DNA of 64,000 nt, taken from positions 62,001-126,000 of the forward strand of contig NZ_JBGFSM010000009.1 of assembly GCF_041679265.1 (NCBI RefSeq), read 5' to 3'. A model generated the notes under the pieces. That model was not told the origin of the DNA, searched no databases, and worked only from the letters and a program-made list of their open reading frames with translations. The DNA is from Autumnicola sp041679265 (GTDB lineage Bacteria; Bacteroidota; Bacteroidia; Flavobacteriales; Flavobacteriaceae). Each line of letters opens with the position of its first letter. Position 1 is the stretch's first letter. This document shows positions 8,746 through 17,540 of the stretch, in pieces. A program made the translations under genes and the position numbers.

Positions 8746-9402
8746 TTATTTAGTAACCACCTTGTACAAAATAATATAAGGGGCAATTTCGAGAGCGCAA
8801 AGGTACAAAATAAAATAAAACAACTGCTGTGAAATCAATCGCTGATTTTGTTTAATGACCATAAATAGTCCCAGGCCGTTACTCAGCAGCAGAAACAGGA
8901 GCAACCCGTAGAGAATATTACGGGTGGGACTAACGGCATAGGTTAGAAAAACGACTGCGATAAAAACAAATAACGCCAGAAAATTCCGGTAGCCCAGTTT
9001 TTTAAAAATGTATTCATCCATTTGCTGGTCCAGTCCAAAAATATTGGCGATTATTTTTTCAATCCCTGTTTTTACCATCACAAAACAGGTATAGCCGGTG
9101 GCAATGCGTATGTAAAGAATCTTTGGAGAGATTCCAGGAGCTCCTTCAAAAAACGTGTAAAACAAAAGGAGAAGAAGGGAAACCACGGCAATGTTTACCA
9201 GAAACAGCAAAATGTTAAAAGGATGAAAAGCATTGTTCTCCTTACCCTTAAACATCATAAATTTGTTTGAAGTTAGCATAGACAGGAACTCCCCGAAACG
9301 CTGTGGATAACGATTCCGGATTATAGCCAGGATAAGGATGCAAACCACAAGTATTATCGTAATCCAGTCGGTAGATTCTACTTGTCTCTCTATTGCTTGC
9401 AA
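8746..9402 (-). CDS. DUF4271 integral membrane protein
   Basis: A polytopic membrane protein with about six hydrophobic segments, of the Bacteroidota-specific DUF4271 family; function unknown. No ATG lies near the N-terminus. A TTG at 9400-9402 gives 218 residues (LQAIERQVESTDWITI), the usual family length. A longer frame starting with TTG at 9495 would begin upstream of the -7 element at 9420-9427 and run into the divergent mannosyltransferase promoter, so I reject it. The gene is upstream of and probably cotranscribed with hemD. Confidence 0.82.
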   Translation of the reverse strand: MQAIERQVESTDWITIILVVCILILAIIRNRYPQRFGEFLSMLTSNKFMMFKGKENNAFHPFNILLFLVNIAVVSLLLLLFYTFFEGAPGISPKILYIRIATGYTCFVMVKTGIEKIIANIFGLDQQMDEYIFKKLGYRNFLALFVFIAVVFLTYAVSPTRNILYGLLLFLLLSNGLGLFMVIKQNQRLISQQLFYFILYLCALEIAPYIILYKVVTK

Positions 9403-9419
9403 GGGAAAAATATTTTTTA

Positions 9420-9427
9420 CAAATGTA
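9420..9427 (-). promoter_or_regulatory. -7 promoter element for DUF4271-hemD
   Basis: Minus-strand TACATTTG fits TAnnTTTG. The predicted start of transcription near 9417 leaves about 15 nt before the TTG at 9402, which supports that start. Confidence 0.5.
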
Positions 9428-9482
9428 TGATATTGAATGAAAAACTTGAGGCTCTTACCAAAGAAAGCATAAGTTAAAATAT

Positions 9483-9490
9483 TACATTTG
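9483..9490 (+). promoter_or_regulatory. -7 promoter element for the mannosyltransferase operon
   Basis: TACATTTG fits TAnnTTTG, 17 bp before the ATG at 9507, giving a very short leader. Confidence 0.5.
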
Positions 9491-9506
9491 TGCAAAATTC
9501 TCCGGG

Positions 9507-10241
9507 ATGGTAAAAGGGATAATTATTATACCCACCTATAATGAAATAGAAAATATAGAACGTATTATAAGGAATGTGTTTTCCCAAAGGCGTAAATTTC
9601 ATATTTTGGTGGTTGATGATAATTCTCCGGATGGTACTGCAGCCAGGGTGCGTACTTTACAGGCAGAGTTTCCGGAGTGGCTGTTTCTGGAAGAAAGGAA
9701 AGGAAAACTTGGTTTGGGCACAGCGTATATTTTGGGGTTTAAATGGGCTCTAAAAAAGGGTTACGACTATATCTTTGAAATGGATGCCGATTTTTCTCAT
9801 AATCCAAATGATCTTATCCGGTTGTACAACGCCTGTAAAAGGGATGCTGCCCATGTAAGTATAGGTTCCAGATATATAACGGGGGTAAATGTAATTAACT
9901 GGCCAATGAACCGTGTTTTAATGTCCTGGCTGGCTTCCCGTTATGTGAGGTTTATCACGGGAATGGATATTGAAGATACCACCGCTGGTTTTGTTTGTTA
10001 CAAAAGGGAGGTGCTGGAAAGAATCAATTTAGATAAAATACAATTTGTAGGTTACGCGTTTCAAATTGAAATGAAATTCAAGGCCTACCTTTTAAAATAT
10101 AAAATTGTGGAAGTGCCGGTTATTTTTACAGACAGGACAAAGGGAACTTCTAAAATGAGCGGCTCTATTATTTCTGAAGCCGTATTTGGGGTAATAAAAA
10201 TGAAGATGAAAAGTCTTTTTAATAAGGTTGAAGTGCAATGA
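9507..10241 (+). CDS. Polyprenol monophosphomannose synthase (GT2 family)
   Basis: A 244-residue GT-A glycosyltransferase of family GT2, most like dolichol/polyprenol-phosphate mannosyltransferases. Motifs are IIPTYNEIENIERII (7-21), VVDDNSPDGT (35-44), EMDADFSHNP (91-100; the metal-binding DAD) and GSRYITG. No C-terminal membrane domain is present, as in the short DPM1-type enzymes. It would transfer mannose from GDP-mannose to a lipid carrier, supplying membrane mannosyltransferases such as the DUF2723 type. The stop overlaps the dihydroorotase start by 4 bp. Confidence 0.88.
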   Translation: MVKGIIIIPTYNEIENIERIIRNVFSQRRKFHILVVDDNSPDGTAARVRTLQAEFPEWLFLEERKGKLGLGTAYILGFKWALKKGYDYIFEMDADFSHNPNDLIRLYNACKRDAAHVSIGSRYITGVNVINWPMNRVLMSWLASRYVRFITGMDIEDTTAGFVCYKREVLERINLDKIQFVGYAFQIEMKFKAYLLKYKIVEVPVIFTDRTKGTSKMSGSIISEAVFGVIKMKMKSLFNKVEVQ

Positions 10242-11581
10242 AAAAAGTTTTAATAAAAAACGCCAGAATTGTTAATGAAGGAAAAATTAAAGAAGGCGAT
10301 GTTTTTATAGAAGATGGAATTATAATTGAAATTGCTGACAGTATAAGTGCTAAATCCCCCGATGTTGTTATTTATGATGCCGAAGGGAATTACCTTTTAC
10401 CGGGACTAATAGATGATCAGGTTCATTTTAGGGAACCCGGCCTAACACATAAGGAATCTATAGAAACCGGGTCCAGGGCGGCTGTTGCAGGAGGCATAAC
10501 TTCTTTTATAGAAATGCCCAATACCCTGCCGCAAACCACCACTATAGAGTTGCTGGAAGAAAAATTCCGCCTGGCACAGGAGTCTTCTTACGCCAACTAC
10601 TCTTTTATGTTTGGAGGGACCAACACCAACCTGGAAGAGATTTTAAAGGTAAACCCCAAAACCACCGCCGCATTAAAATTGTTCCTGGGATCTTCTACAG
10701 GGAATATGCTGGTGGATGATGATAAAGTCCTGGAGCAGATTTTTTCGAAATCCCCTCTTCTAATCGCGGCACACTGCGAGGACGAGGCAATAATCCAGAA
10801 GAATTTAAAAGAATGTGTGGAGCGGTATGGAGATGATATCCCTGTGGAACTGCATCCTAAGATTCGCAGTGCAGAAGCCTGTTACAAATCTTCTTCCAAA
10901 GCTGTTGCGCTTGCTAAGAAAACAGGGGCAAGGCTGCATGTATTCCACGTTTCCACTGCTAAGGAAATAGGGCTTTTCAGCAATAAAAAACCCCTTAAAG
11001 ATAAAAAGATCACCGCAGAGGTGTGCATCCATCACCTTTGGTTTGATGAATCAGACTATGCAAAAAAAGGAACTTTTATCAAATGGAATCCCGCGGTAAA
11101 AACAAAAAAGGATAAGGATGCTTTGTTGCAGGCTGTTAAAGATGATTACATAGATGTAATAGCCACAGACCATGCCCCGCATACCCGTGAGGAAAAGAAA
11201 AATGTATATACCAAAGCGCCCAGCGGCGGCCCATTGGTACAACATGCCCTTCCTGCTCTTCTGCAAATGCACCACCAGGAGAAGATAAGCCTGGAGAAAA
11301 TTGTGGAAAAAATGTGCCATAATCCAGCCATTTTGTTCCAGATTGAAAAACGCGGATTTATAAGAGAGGGCTACAAAGCAGATCTTGTTTTAGTAGATTT
11401 AAATGCCCCCTGGGCAGTACAGCCAGACAATACACTGTACAAATGCGGCTGGTCTCCATTTGAAGGCACAACTTTTAAATCCCGGGTTACGCATACTTTT
11501 GTAAATGGCCGCCTGGTTTACCGTAATTTTAAACATCAGCCTTTTGTGCGGGTGGCAGAACGACTTACTTTTGACCGTTAA
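10238..11581 (+). CDS. pyrC: Dihydroorotase
   Basis: A 447-residue amidohydrolase of the type I dihydroorotase class, which cyclises carbamoyl-aspartate to dihydroorotate in pyrimidine synthesis. The metal site DDQVHFREPG (about 59-68), the substrate segment EMPNTLPQTT, the histidine in AAHCED, and the catalytic IATDHAPHTREEK (about 309-321) are all visible. It overlaps the mannosyltransferase stop by 4 bp and is 7 bp upstream of the DUF4296 lipoprotein gene, so all three form an operon. This order is common in Flavobacteriaceae. Confidence 0.94.
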   Translation: MKKVLIKNARIVNEGKIKEGDVFIEDGIIIEIADSISAKSPDVVIYDAEGNYLLPGLIDDQVHFREPGLTHKESIETGSRAAVAGGITSFIEMPNTLPQTTTIELLEEKFRLAQESSYANYSFMFGGTNTNLEEILKVNPKTTAALKLFLGSSTGNMLVDDDKVLEQIFSKSPLLIAAHCEDEAIIQKNLKECVERYGDDIPVELHPKIRSAEACYKSSSKAVALAKKTGARLHVFHVSTAKEIGLFSNKKPLKDKKITAEVCIHHLWFDESDYAKKGTFIKWNPAVKTKKDKDALLQAVKDDYIDVIATDHAPHTREEKKNVYTKAPSGGPLVQHALPALLQMHHQEKISLEKIVEKMCHNPAILFQIEKRGFIREGYKADLVLVDLNAPWAVQPDNTLYKCGWSPFEGTTFKSRVTHTFVNGRLVYRNFKHQPFVRVAERLTFDR

Positions 11582-11588
11582 GCCTGAA

Positions 11589-12071
11589 ATGATAAAAAAA
11601 ATCCTTTTCATATTAATATCTTTTTTTCTGCTTTGTGCCTGTCAGAACATTGAGCGTACAGAGCGGCCAGATGATTTAATTGGCGAAGATAAGATGGTAG
11701 ATGTGCTTACAGAACTGGCCATTTTGCAATCGGCAAGAAACCTTAACAAGAATGTGCTGGAGGAGGCCGGGATACATCCTGAAGAATATATTTATAATAA
11801 GTATGATATAGACAGCCTGCAGTTCCAAAACAGTAACGATTACTACACAGAGAATTTTACAGAATATGAGCATATCTTCACCCGGGTTAAGGACCGGCTG
11901 GAAAAGGTTAAAATAGTGAGGGACTCTATTAGGGAAGAGGAAGTGCGGGTAGAAGATTCCATAGCCAGGCTGGATTCCATCAGCAGGGATTCTATCAAAG
12001 AACTTCGGGGAAATAATATTAATGTACGGGACAGTCTAAATGATGCCGTACAATTCCGCAGGAAGCGCTAA
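11589..12071 (+). CDS. DUF4296 lipoprotein
   Basis: A 160-residue protein starting with a lipoprotein signal peptide (MIKKILFILISFFLLCAC; cysteine at 18). A DUF4296 region follows (about 25-115; DKMVDVLTELAILQSARNLN), then a charged, coiled-coil-like tail rich in D-S-I repeats. I chose the ATG at 11589 because it begins the signal peptide; the frame extends upstream into the dihydroorotase gene without a sensible start. Function unknown. It is the last gene of the mannosyltransferase-pyrC operon and its stop overlaps the convergent epimerase stop. Confidence 0.85.
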   Translation: MIKKILFILISFFLLCACQNIERTERPDDLIGEDKMVDVLTELAILQSARNLNKNVLEEAGIHPEEYIYNKYDIDSLQFQNSNDYYTENFTEYEHIFTRVKDRLEKVKIVRDSIREEEVRVEDSIARLDSISRDSIKELRGNNINVRDSLNDAVQFRRKR

Positions 12072-13084
12072 GCATCAATTTTAGATTGGTAGATTTCTGC
12101 GGTTTCCGCAATACAATCTGCTACGGGTGAAAATTGAAAATCCAGGTATTGTTTTATCTTTCGATTGCTGAAGTGCCATTCATCAAATAAAGAATAGACC
12201 GAATCCCGGGTAAGTTGCTTTTTAAAGCCAAAAATACTGCCCAGGCTTTGCAGCATCCACCCTGCAAAAACCATCCATTTTTTTAATGCTCTGGAAGGAG
12301 GTTTTTTCTGAAGGCTCTCTGCAGTTAAGCTTAAAACGGTTTTAAAGCTGAGGTTTTCTGAAACCAGGATAAATTGTTCATTTTTTATTTCAGAAGCCAT
12401 TAGATGCTGCATGGCTTTTACCACATCTTTCACCCCAACAAAGGCAGTAATCTTTGGAAAATGATATTTAAAACCTTTATAGACCTTTTTAAAGAGCAGG
12501 CCGCTGCCTGAATTCCAAAAACCCGGACCAATAATAACTCCCGGATTTACAATTACGGCATCTACGCCTTCCTGTGTCCCTCGCCATACTTCAATTTCAG
12601 CCCCGTATTTGGAGATCGCGTAATCGCTGTGGTCTTCTTCAGGATTCCAGGTGGTTGCTTCAGTAATATTATTCCCTTCAAGAGGTTTGCCCATACTGGC
12701 CGTACTGCTTACATGGCAGAGTTTTTTAATGGAATTGGCAATACACAGGTTTACAATATTTGCTGTCCCGGCAATGTTATTTTGTCTTAGTTTTTTTGCG
12801 TCTTTGGGGTCAAAAGAAACCAGGGCGGCACAATGGTACACATATTCCACTTCTTCAAATGCCCGGCTAAGTGCCGGAACATCCTGTATATCTGCCACAC
12901 GCCACTCTATTTTACTGAAAAGCGCTTTTGCTTCTGAAGTAGAGGTATAATAAGAAAATACTTTTTCTACAGCATGAAGATCACTGGTTTTTCTATAAAT
13001 CGCACGGATCTTTTTCTGGGATCTGCTGAGGTCAAACAGCAGATGTGAGCCCACAAGCCCTGTACCTCCGGTAACTAAAATCAT
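12068..13084 (-). CDS. NAD-dependent epimerase/dehydratase family protein
   Basis: A 338-residue extended short-chain dehydrogenase/reductase. The NAD-binding TGGTGLVGSHLL is at 5-16, and the catalytic Y-x3-K appears as SDYAISKYGAE (about 152-162), with VNPGVIIGPGFW after it. The family includes sugar-nucleotide epimerases and dihydroflavonol-4-reductase-like enzymes; the latter resemble this protein better, but the substrate cannot be read from sequence. Its stop overlaps that of the DUF4296 gene by 4 bp in a convergent arrangement. It is divergent from tyrS. Confidence 0.88.
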   Translation of the reverse strand: MILVTGGTGLVGSHLLFDLSRSQKKIRAIYRKTSDLHAVEKVFSYYTSTSEAKALFSKIEWRVADIQDVPALSRAFEEVEYVYHCAALVSFDPKDAKKLRQNNIAGTANIVNLCIANSIKKLCHVSSTASMGKPLEGNNITEATTWNPEEDHSDYAISKYGAEIEVWRGTQEGVDAVIVNPGVIIGPGFWNSGSGLLFKKVYKGFKYHFPKITAFVGVKDVVKAMQHLMASEIKNEQFILVSENLSFKTVLSLTAESLQKKPPSRALKKWMVFAGWMLQSLGSIFGFKKQLTRDSVYSLFDEWHFSNRKIKQYLDFQFSPVADCIAETAEIYQSKIDA

Positions 13085-13164
13085 GGGGTAAATATAGCGA
13101 AAGCACCTAGGAAAAATAACAGTTTATGGTATCTTTACGGCTGTTTTTATAAGAATTGTAGATT

Positions 13165-14460
13165 ATGATTAAAAATTTTATAGAAGAACTTAAGTGGCGC
13201 GGAATGTTGCATGATGTAATGCCCGGTGCAGAGGAACATCTAAATGCTGCCATGAGATCTGCTTACATTGGTTTTGATCCTACGGCAGATTCCCTTCATA
13301 TCGGGAACCTGGTGCCTATCATGTTGCTGGGCCATTTTCAACGTTGCGGGCATAAACCTTTTGCCCTTGTGGGCGGGGCAACCGGGATGATTGGTGACCC
13401 TTCAGGAAAGTCTGCCGAGCGTAATCTTTTAGATGAAAAAACCTTAAGGCATAACCAGGAGTGCGTAAAAGACCAGCTTTCGCAGTTTCTGGATTTTAAT
13501 TCAGGCCAAAAGAACGAAGCGGTCCTGGTGAATAATTATGACTGGATGAAGAAGATCTCTTTTCTTGATTTTATAAGGGACGTGGGGAAACATATTACCG
13601 TGAATTACATGATGGCAAAGGATTCGGTAAAGAACCGCCTTTCAGGAGAGGGTACAGAAGGCATGTCCTTCACAGAATTCACCTATCAACTGGTGCAGGG
13701 GTACGATTTTCTTCATCTTTATAAAAACAATGACTGTACCCTCCAAATGGGCGGTAGTGACCAGTGGGGAAATATTACCACGGGAACTGAGCTTATACGG
13801 CGAATTGCCGGCGGAAAAGGTTTTGCCCTTACCTGCCAGCTAATTACCAAGAGCGATGGCAGTAAATTTGGGAAGAGTGAAGGGGGCAATGTATGGCTGG
13901 ACGCCAACAGGACATCACCTTACAAATTTTACCAGTACTGGTTGAATACCAGCGATGAAGATGCTGAAAAATATATCAAAATTTTCACATTTTTAGATCG
14001 GGAGACTATTGAGCAGCTAATAAAGGAGCATAAGGAAGCACCACATCAGCGTTTGCTTCAGAAGACTCTGGCGCGGGAAGTCACTATTACCGTACACAGT
14101 GAGGAAGAATTTGAGAATGCTGTGAAAGCTTCAGAAGTATTGTTTGGCAAGAGTACTGCTGAGGATCTTAAAAGCCTTAATGAAGCAACATTTCTTGATA
14201 TTTTTGAAGGGGTGCCACAGGCGGAAGTTCCTCTTGCAGAGGTGCAAACCGGCCTTGACATGATTGCCGCGCTTTGTGCCCGTACCAATTTCCTTAAATC
14301 TAACGGGGAAGCGAGAAGGGCACTAAAAGAAAATTCTGTTTCTGTAAATAAGGAAAAGGTAAAGGAAGATCATGTTATTACCCAAGCAGACTTGATAAAC
14401 GGCAAATATGTGATCCTAAACAAAGGCAAGAAAAATACCTTTATAATAAGAGCGGTATAG
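13165..14460 (+). CDS. tyrS: Tyrosine--tRNA ligase
   Basis: A 431-residue class I aminoacyl-tRNA synthetase. The HIGH-type motif is DSLHIGNLVP (about 39-48), the tyrosine-recognition region includes QMGGSDQWGNITTG (about 195-208), and the KMSKS equivalent is KFGKSEGGNVW (about 234-244). The C-terminal S4-like RNA-binding domain (about 365-431) contains SNGEARRALKENSVSVN. It attaches tyrosine to tRNA-Tyr. Single gene, with a strong hairpin immediately after the stop. Confidence 0.97.
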   Translation: MIKNFIEELKWRGMLHDVMPGAEEHLNAAMRSAYIGFDPTADSLHIGNLVPIMLLGHFQRCGHKPFALVGGATGMIGDPSGKSAERNLLDEKTLRHNQECVKDQLSQFLDFNSGQKNEAVLVNNYDWMKKISFLDFIRDVGKHITVNYMMAKDSVKNRLSGEGTEGMSFTEFTYQLVQGYDFLHLYKNNDCTLQMGGSDQWGNITTGTELIRRIAGGKGFALTCQLITKSDGSKFGKSEGGNVWLDANRTSPYKFYQYWLNTSDEDAEKYIKIFTFLDRETIEQLIKEHKEAPHQRLLQKTLAREVTITVHSEEEFENAVKASEVLFGKSTAEDLKSLNEATFLDIFEGVPQAEVPLAEVQTGLDMIAALCARTNFLKSNGEARRALKENSVSVNKEKVKEDHVITQADLINGKYVILNKGKKNTFIIRAV

Positions 14461-14463
14461 CAT

Positions 14464-14504
14464 GCAAAATCCCTCTGTACCATAGGGGATACAGAGGGAT
14501 TTGC
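14464..14504 (+). terminator. Strong hairpin after tyrS (terminator or 3' stabiliser)
   Basis: GCAAAATCCCTCTGTA (14464-14479) pairs with TACAGAGGGATTTGC (14490-14504) with a single bulged A and a 10-nt loop, 3 bp after the tyrS stop. There is no T run on either side, so an intrinsic terminator is uncertain. The rest of the gap to 14673 shows no convincing gene. Confidence 0.6.
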
Positions 14505-14673
14505 AACTAACTAACCAATCAATCAATTATAAAAAAACCAACCTAACCTATCAAAGAAGATACAGCATTAGGTTTGCTGTCCTTGCTTCTATTAAGTCGG
14601 TAAAATTGCTTCACATTACAAAATTCAGAACCTTTTTTCTTTGTTTAATAGAGGGAATTCCGGCTGTAAAATA

Positions 14674-15651
14674 CTATAACACCATAAGGTTACAGCCGCG
14701 TATATCGCTGTTGTCAAATCTTCCCAGGATCTCGTAACTTTTTTCTGAAAGCATTTTGCCTAAATCCTGCGTGGCAATAAAAGAGCAGGAATAAAGGTTT
14801 GCAAGGTCGATAATATTTATTCCCCCGGTTTTGTTCGCGGGTAGAAGGCTTACCGCATCTTCAGGATCCCTTATGAGGATCTTCATCCACGGCGGGCATT
14901 CAAATATGCCTGCACCTTTAGAATAAGCCTGCGATAGCAGCTCTGTCATCCCGTATTCACTATGTATTTTTTCAACTCCAAAGCCTTCAGAAAGTATTTT
15001 ATGAAGTTCTTCACGAATCATTTCTTTACGCCGGCCTTTCATCCCGCCGGTTTCCATAACAACAGTATTATTCAGCTGAAATTTATAGTTTTCAACAAGA
15101 TCAAGAAGGGCAAAAGAAACTCCAATTAAAAGTATTTTTTTTCCGGCTTCATCTAATTCCTGCAATTTCACGGCCAGATCCTTAAGGTCATTAAGGTAAA
15201 AGCCACTTTCCGGGTTTTTGCTTCTCTTGATGAGGTGGTCTGCCATATAAATTAATGAGGAACCTTCCCTTTCAAGGTAAGATGGTAAAAGGGCAAATAT
15301 TACCAGGTCCTGGGGATTTCCGTAGAAATATTCAAAAGCTTTATTGAAACTTGTTTCATAAAGGCCGAAATCTGTCACATAATGTTTGCTCGTGCTGCTT
15401 CCGGTGGTGCCACTGCTGGTAAAGGTGATTTGTGGCTTTTCTTTGGAAGAAAGTAAAGTTTTGGTTTTAAAAAATTCTATTGGCAAAAAGGGAATTTGGG
15501 TGATATTCTTTATTTCCGCTGGATTTTTTTCCAGCAATTCGCAAAACCTCCTGTAAAATTTATTGTGTTTGTACTGAAACTGAAAAACTTCTAAAGCGAT
15601 ATGTTGAAATTCAGCTTCAGAAGAAATAGCAAAAATTCTTTCTTTAAGCAT
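14674..15651 (-). CDS. LuxE/PaaK-like acyl-protein synthetase family protein
   Basis: A 325-residue protein of the adenylate-forming superfamily, closest to the LuxE acyl-protein synthetase domain. The phosphate-binding loop reads TFTSSGTTGSSTSKHYV (about 77-93), and there is a conserved HSEYGMTELLSQAYS segment (about 236-250). Known LuxE activates or transfers fatty acyl groups, but Bacteroidota have no lux system and these homologs often sit near surface-polysaccharide or lipid genes, so the substrate is unknown. It is transcribed from its own region; the T9SS mini-protein terminator lies just upstream. Confidence 0.78.
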   Translation of the reverse strand: MLKERIFAISSEAEFQHIALEVFQFQYKHNKFYRRFCELLEKNPAEIKNITQIPFLPIEFFKTKTLLSSKEKPQITFTSSGTTGSSTSKHYVTDFGLYETSFNKAFEYFYGNPQDLVIFALLPSYLEREGSSLIYMADHLIKRSKNPESGFYLNDLKDLAVKLQELDEAGKKILLIGVSFALLDLVENYKFQLNNTVVMETGGMKGRRKEMIREELHKILSEGFGVEKIHSEYGMTELLSQAYSKGAGIFECPPWMKILIRDPEDAVSLLPANKTGGINIIDLANLYSCSFIATQDLGKMLSEKSYEILGRFDNSDIRGCNLMVL

Positions 15652-15682
15652 TGGTGAAAGTTAAGGAAACCTGCAAATGAAA

Positions 15683-15705
15683 AAGCTTCTATGGGATAGA
15701 AGCTT
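15683..15705 (-). terminator. Rho-independent terminator after the T9SS mini-protein gene
   Basis: A perfect 9-bp stem, AAGCTTCTA with TAGAAGCTT around a 5-nt loop, followed on the minus strand by TTTTC, just downstream of the 15726-16064 gene. Confidence 0.75.
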
Positions 15706-15725
15706 ATACAGAAGAATTAATTTTT

Positions 15726-16064
15726 TTATTTAATGACCAGTTTTCGTGTAGCCCTGTTGTTTTGCTCTTCAATCTTTAAAATATAAATGCCTGGAGTGAG
15801 ACTTGAAACATCCAGCTCTCTTCCTCTTAACCTTATTTTTTTTACAGGTTTTCCCAGAACATTATAAATCTCTATTTCCTTTTCAAGATTCCTGGTAGTA
15901 CTTATATATACTTTACCATTTGTCACAGGATTGGGATAAATGGAAAGGCCGGAGATGGGCACTTCTGTTTTATGCCCTGTGCTGGTAGTATCCTGTGCTT
16001 CAGCCGGAATGGCGAAGAACAGTAGAACTATTATGAAGAAACTGAAAAAGTATTTTTGCTTCAT
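15726..16064 (-). CDS. Secreted mini-protein consisting mainly of a T9SS type A sorting domain
   Basis: A 112-residue protein: signal peptide (MKQKYFFSFFIIVLLFFAIPAEA), a linker of about 15 residues, then a complete Por secretion-system C-terminal sorting domain (about 40-112; SIYPNPVTNGKVYIS ... LTPGIYILKIE ... RKLVIK). Type IX secretion uses this domain to move cargo across the outer membrane, yet no cargo domain is present. The ATG at 16064 starts the signal peptide and lies 21 bp past the -7 element at 16085-16092; an upstream ATG at 16118 would precede that promoter. Confidence 0.85.
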   Translation of the reverse strand: MKQKYFFSFFIIVLLFFAIPAEAQDTTSTGHKTEVPISGLSIYPNPVTNGKVYISTTRNLEKEIEIYNVLGKPVKKIRLRGRELDVSSLTPGIYILKIEEQNNRATRKLVIK

Positions 16065-16084
16065 TCTTTCCTGGCTGGTTTTTA

Positions 16085-16092
16085 CAAACTTA
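16085..16092 (-). promoter_or_regulatory. -7 promoter element for the T9SS mini-protein
   Basis: Minus-strand TAAGTTTG fits TAnnTTTG; the predicted leader to the ATG at 16064 is about 18 nt. This decides the start. Confidence 0.45.
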
Positions 16093-16159
16093 CAAAGAAA
16101 ATTCAAAAACCCTGCCATAAAATTTTGCCAAAAGCGTTAAGGAATTATTGAAAAATAGC

Positions 16160-16186
16160 AAAAGGCCGCTGTTGAGGCGGCCTTTT
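16160..16186 (-). terminator. Rho-independent terminator after the TonB receptor-lipoprotein operon
   Basis: A perfect 10-bp stem AAAAGGCCGC with GCGGCCTTTT and a 7-nt loop, 44 bp downstream of the lipoprotein stop at 16231, followed on the minus strand by TGCTATTTTTC. Confidence 0.75.
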
Positions 16187-16230
16187 ACTGGCTAATTATA
16201 TTTCGGCTTTTGAAATTCCGAATAAAACCT

Positions 16231-17511
16231 TTACTCCATAGAAGGGAAAGAATATCCTGTCCAGTCAAATACTGAAGTGTCTGCTCCTGTATTACCAGGT
16301 GCTACAGTGATATTTGCTCCAACTTCATTTTTAATATCAGTACCATCGGCTTCACCAATTGCGCTAACATTTATAGAAGTGCTAGCAGCGGCAGGACCTG
16401 CGCTGTCAGTCAAATCGATGAAATCGCTTGCAGAACCAGCATCTTCTCCTTCAGCTGCCATGATAGCAATTACACCGTTATTAATTGTTATAGAGCTTCC
16501 TCTTCTTATTTTAATCATGTCAGCCATTGCGATGGTTGACTGGTGGTAGAGGGTAAGACCGTCAATGGTAGGATTAGATCTTGGATCTGCATCGTTGTTG
16601 TCACTGTTGTTATCAGCTTCAATTCCGCGAGGGTCTTCAGTTACATCATTATAACCAAATTCCCTGATTCCGTAAAAGTTGGTTCCGTTTCCTCTCCAAC
16701 CTTCAGTCCAGTCAAACCAGTCATCTTTGGCGTTAACAATAAGGGCGTTGTCTACATCAACAGTTCCGCCAAACCATTCTATACCATCATCATCACCATA
16801 TCGTACCATAATGTTGCTAATGCTGGTGCCGCTTCCTACTGCATAAAAAGTAAAGCCGTTAAATTCCTGTTCTCCACCAATACGCGCTCCGGTGTATTCC
16901 AGGATCATGTAATCTATGCTACCGGAATTATCTTCATCGTCATTACCTCCGTAAGTGATATCCGCAACCTCTGTTGTGGCGGTTTCACCTGAGTTAATAG
17001 AAGCGTATCCAGCTAACATTAGCCCTCCCCAGTCTCCTGAACGGGGATTTTCAGCAGCAGAAGTAATGGTGATAGGAGCATCAGCAGTTCCTTCAGCATC
17101 AATCATAGCGCCTTGTTCAATAGCGATGTAAACATCAGTTCCACCCGCAGCAGCCATAATAGTTGTGCCTGGTTCAATAGTTAAGGTAGCACCTTCTTTT
17201 ACCTCAAGGGCACCGGTAAGCATCCATTCTGTATCGGCATCTAAAGTAATATCTGCAGTTACATCACCTTTAAGATCGGAAGCATCTAAATCCACATCAT
17301 CCTGGGAGCCAATTACACCGTCTTTTTCTTCGGCTGCTTCACAAGGTTCGCAGGATCCGCCGCAATCAACACCGGTTTCATCTCCGTTTTGAATACCATC
17401 ATCGCACGTCTCTTCTGTTGGTTCCGGATTAACCACATCGTCATCTTCGGAACAGCTCCACAAAAGTGATACAAGAGCGATTGCCATAAAAATTGATTTG
17501 AATTGTTTCAT
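16231..17511 (-). CDS. Surface lipoprotein with predicted parallel beta-helix (TonB receptor partner)
   Basis: A 426-residue lipoprotein. The signal peptide ends in a lipobox (LVSLLWSC), and the mature N-terminus CSEDDD resembles the acidic lipoprotein export signal that sends Flavobacteriia lipoproteins to the cell surface. A cysteine-rich DGIQNGDETGVDCGG segment follows (about 38-56). The rest is acidic and rich in Asp/Gly repeats (LTIEPGTTI, MVRYGDDDGIEWFGGTVDVDNA), as in right-handed beta-helix proteins. It lies 29 bp downstream of the TonB receptor on the same strand, so the two probably form one uptake complex. Substrate unknown. Related proteins are often mislabelled as multidrug transporters. 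Confidence 0.78.
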   Translation of the reverse strand: MKQFKSIFMAIALVSLLWSCSEDDDVVNPEPTEETCDDGIQNGDETGVDCGGSCEPCEAAEEKDGVIGSQDDVDLDASDLKGDVTADITLDADTEWMLTGALEVKEGATLTIEPGTTIMAAAGGTDVYIAIEQGAMIDAEGTADAPITITSAAENPRSGDWGGLMLAGYASINSGETATTEVADITYGGNDDEDNSGSIDYMILEYTGARIGGEQEFNGFTFYAVGSGTSISNIMVRYGDDDGIEWFGGTVDVDNALIVNAKDDWFDWTEGWRGNGTNFYGIREFGYNDVTEDPRGIEADNNSDNNDADPRSNPTIDGLTLYHQSTIAMADMIKIRRGSSITINNGVIAIMAAEGEDAGSASDFIDLTDSAGPAAASTSINVSAIGEADGTDIKNEVGANITVAPGNTGADTSVFDWTGYSFPSME

Positions 17512-17540
17512 TGTTTTTCTAATTAAAAATTAATAATTGG

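Noticed and set aside
9403..9495. N-terminal extension of the DUF4271 protein from TTG at 9495
   Set aside because: It would start upstream of the -7 element at 9420-9427 and is not hydrophobic family-like sequence.
14501..14737. Possible small gene after tyrS, or a decayed signal-peptide gene near 14550
   Set aside because: The frame has no start with a ribosome site, its sequence is biased and not protein-like, and it overlaps the LuxE-like gene. A degraded gene cannot be proved without comparison.
16231..17511. Multidrug transporter annotation often given to this protein type
   Set aside because: The sequence has a lipoprotein signal, no membrane segments and a beta-helix-like acidic body.
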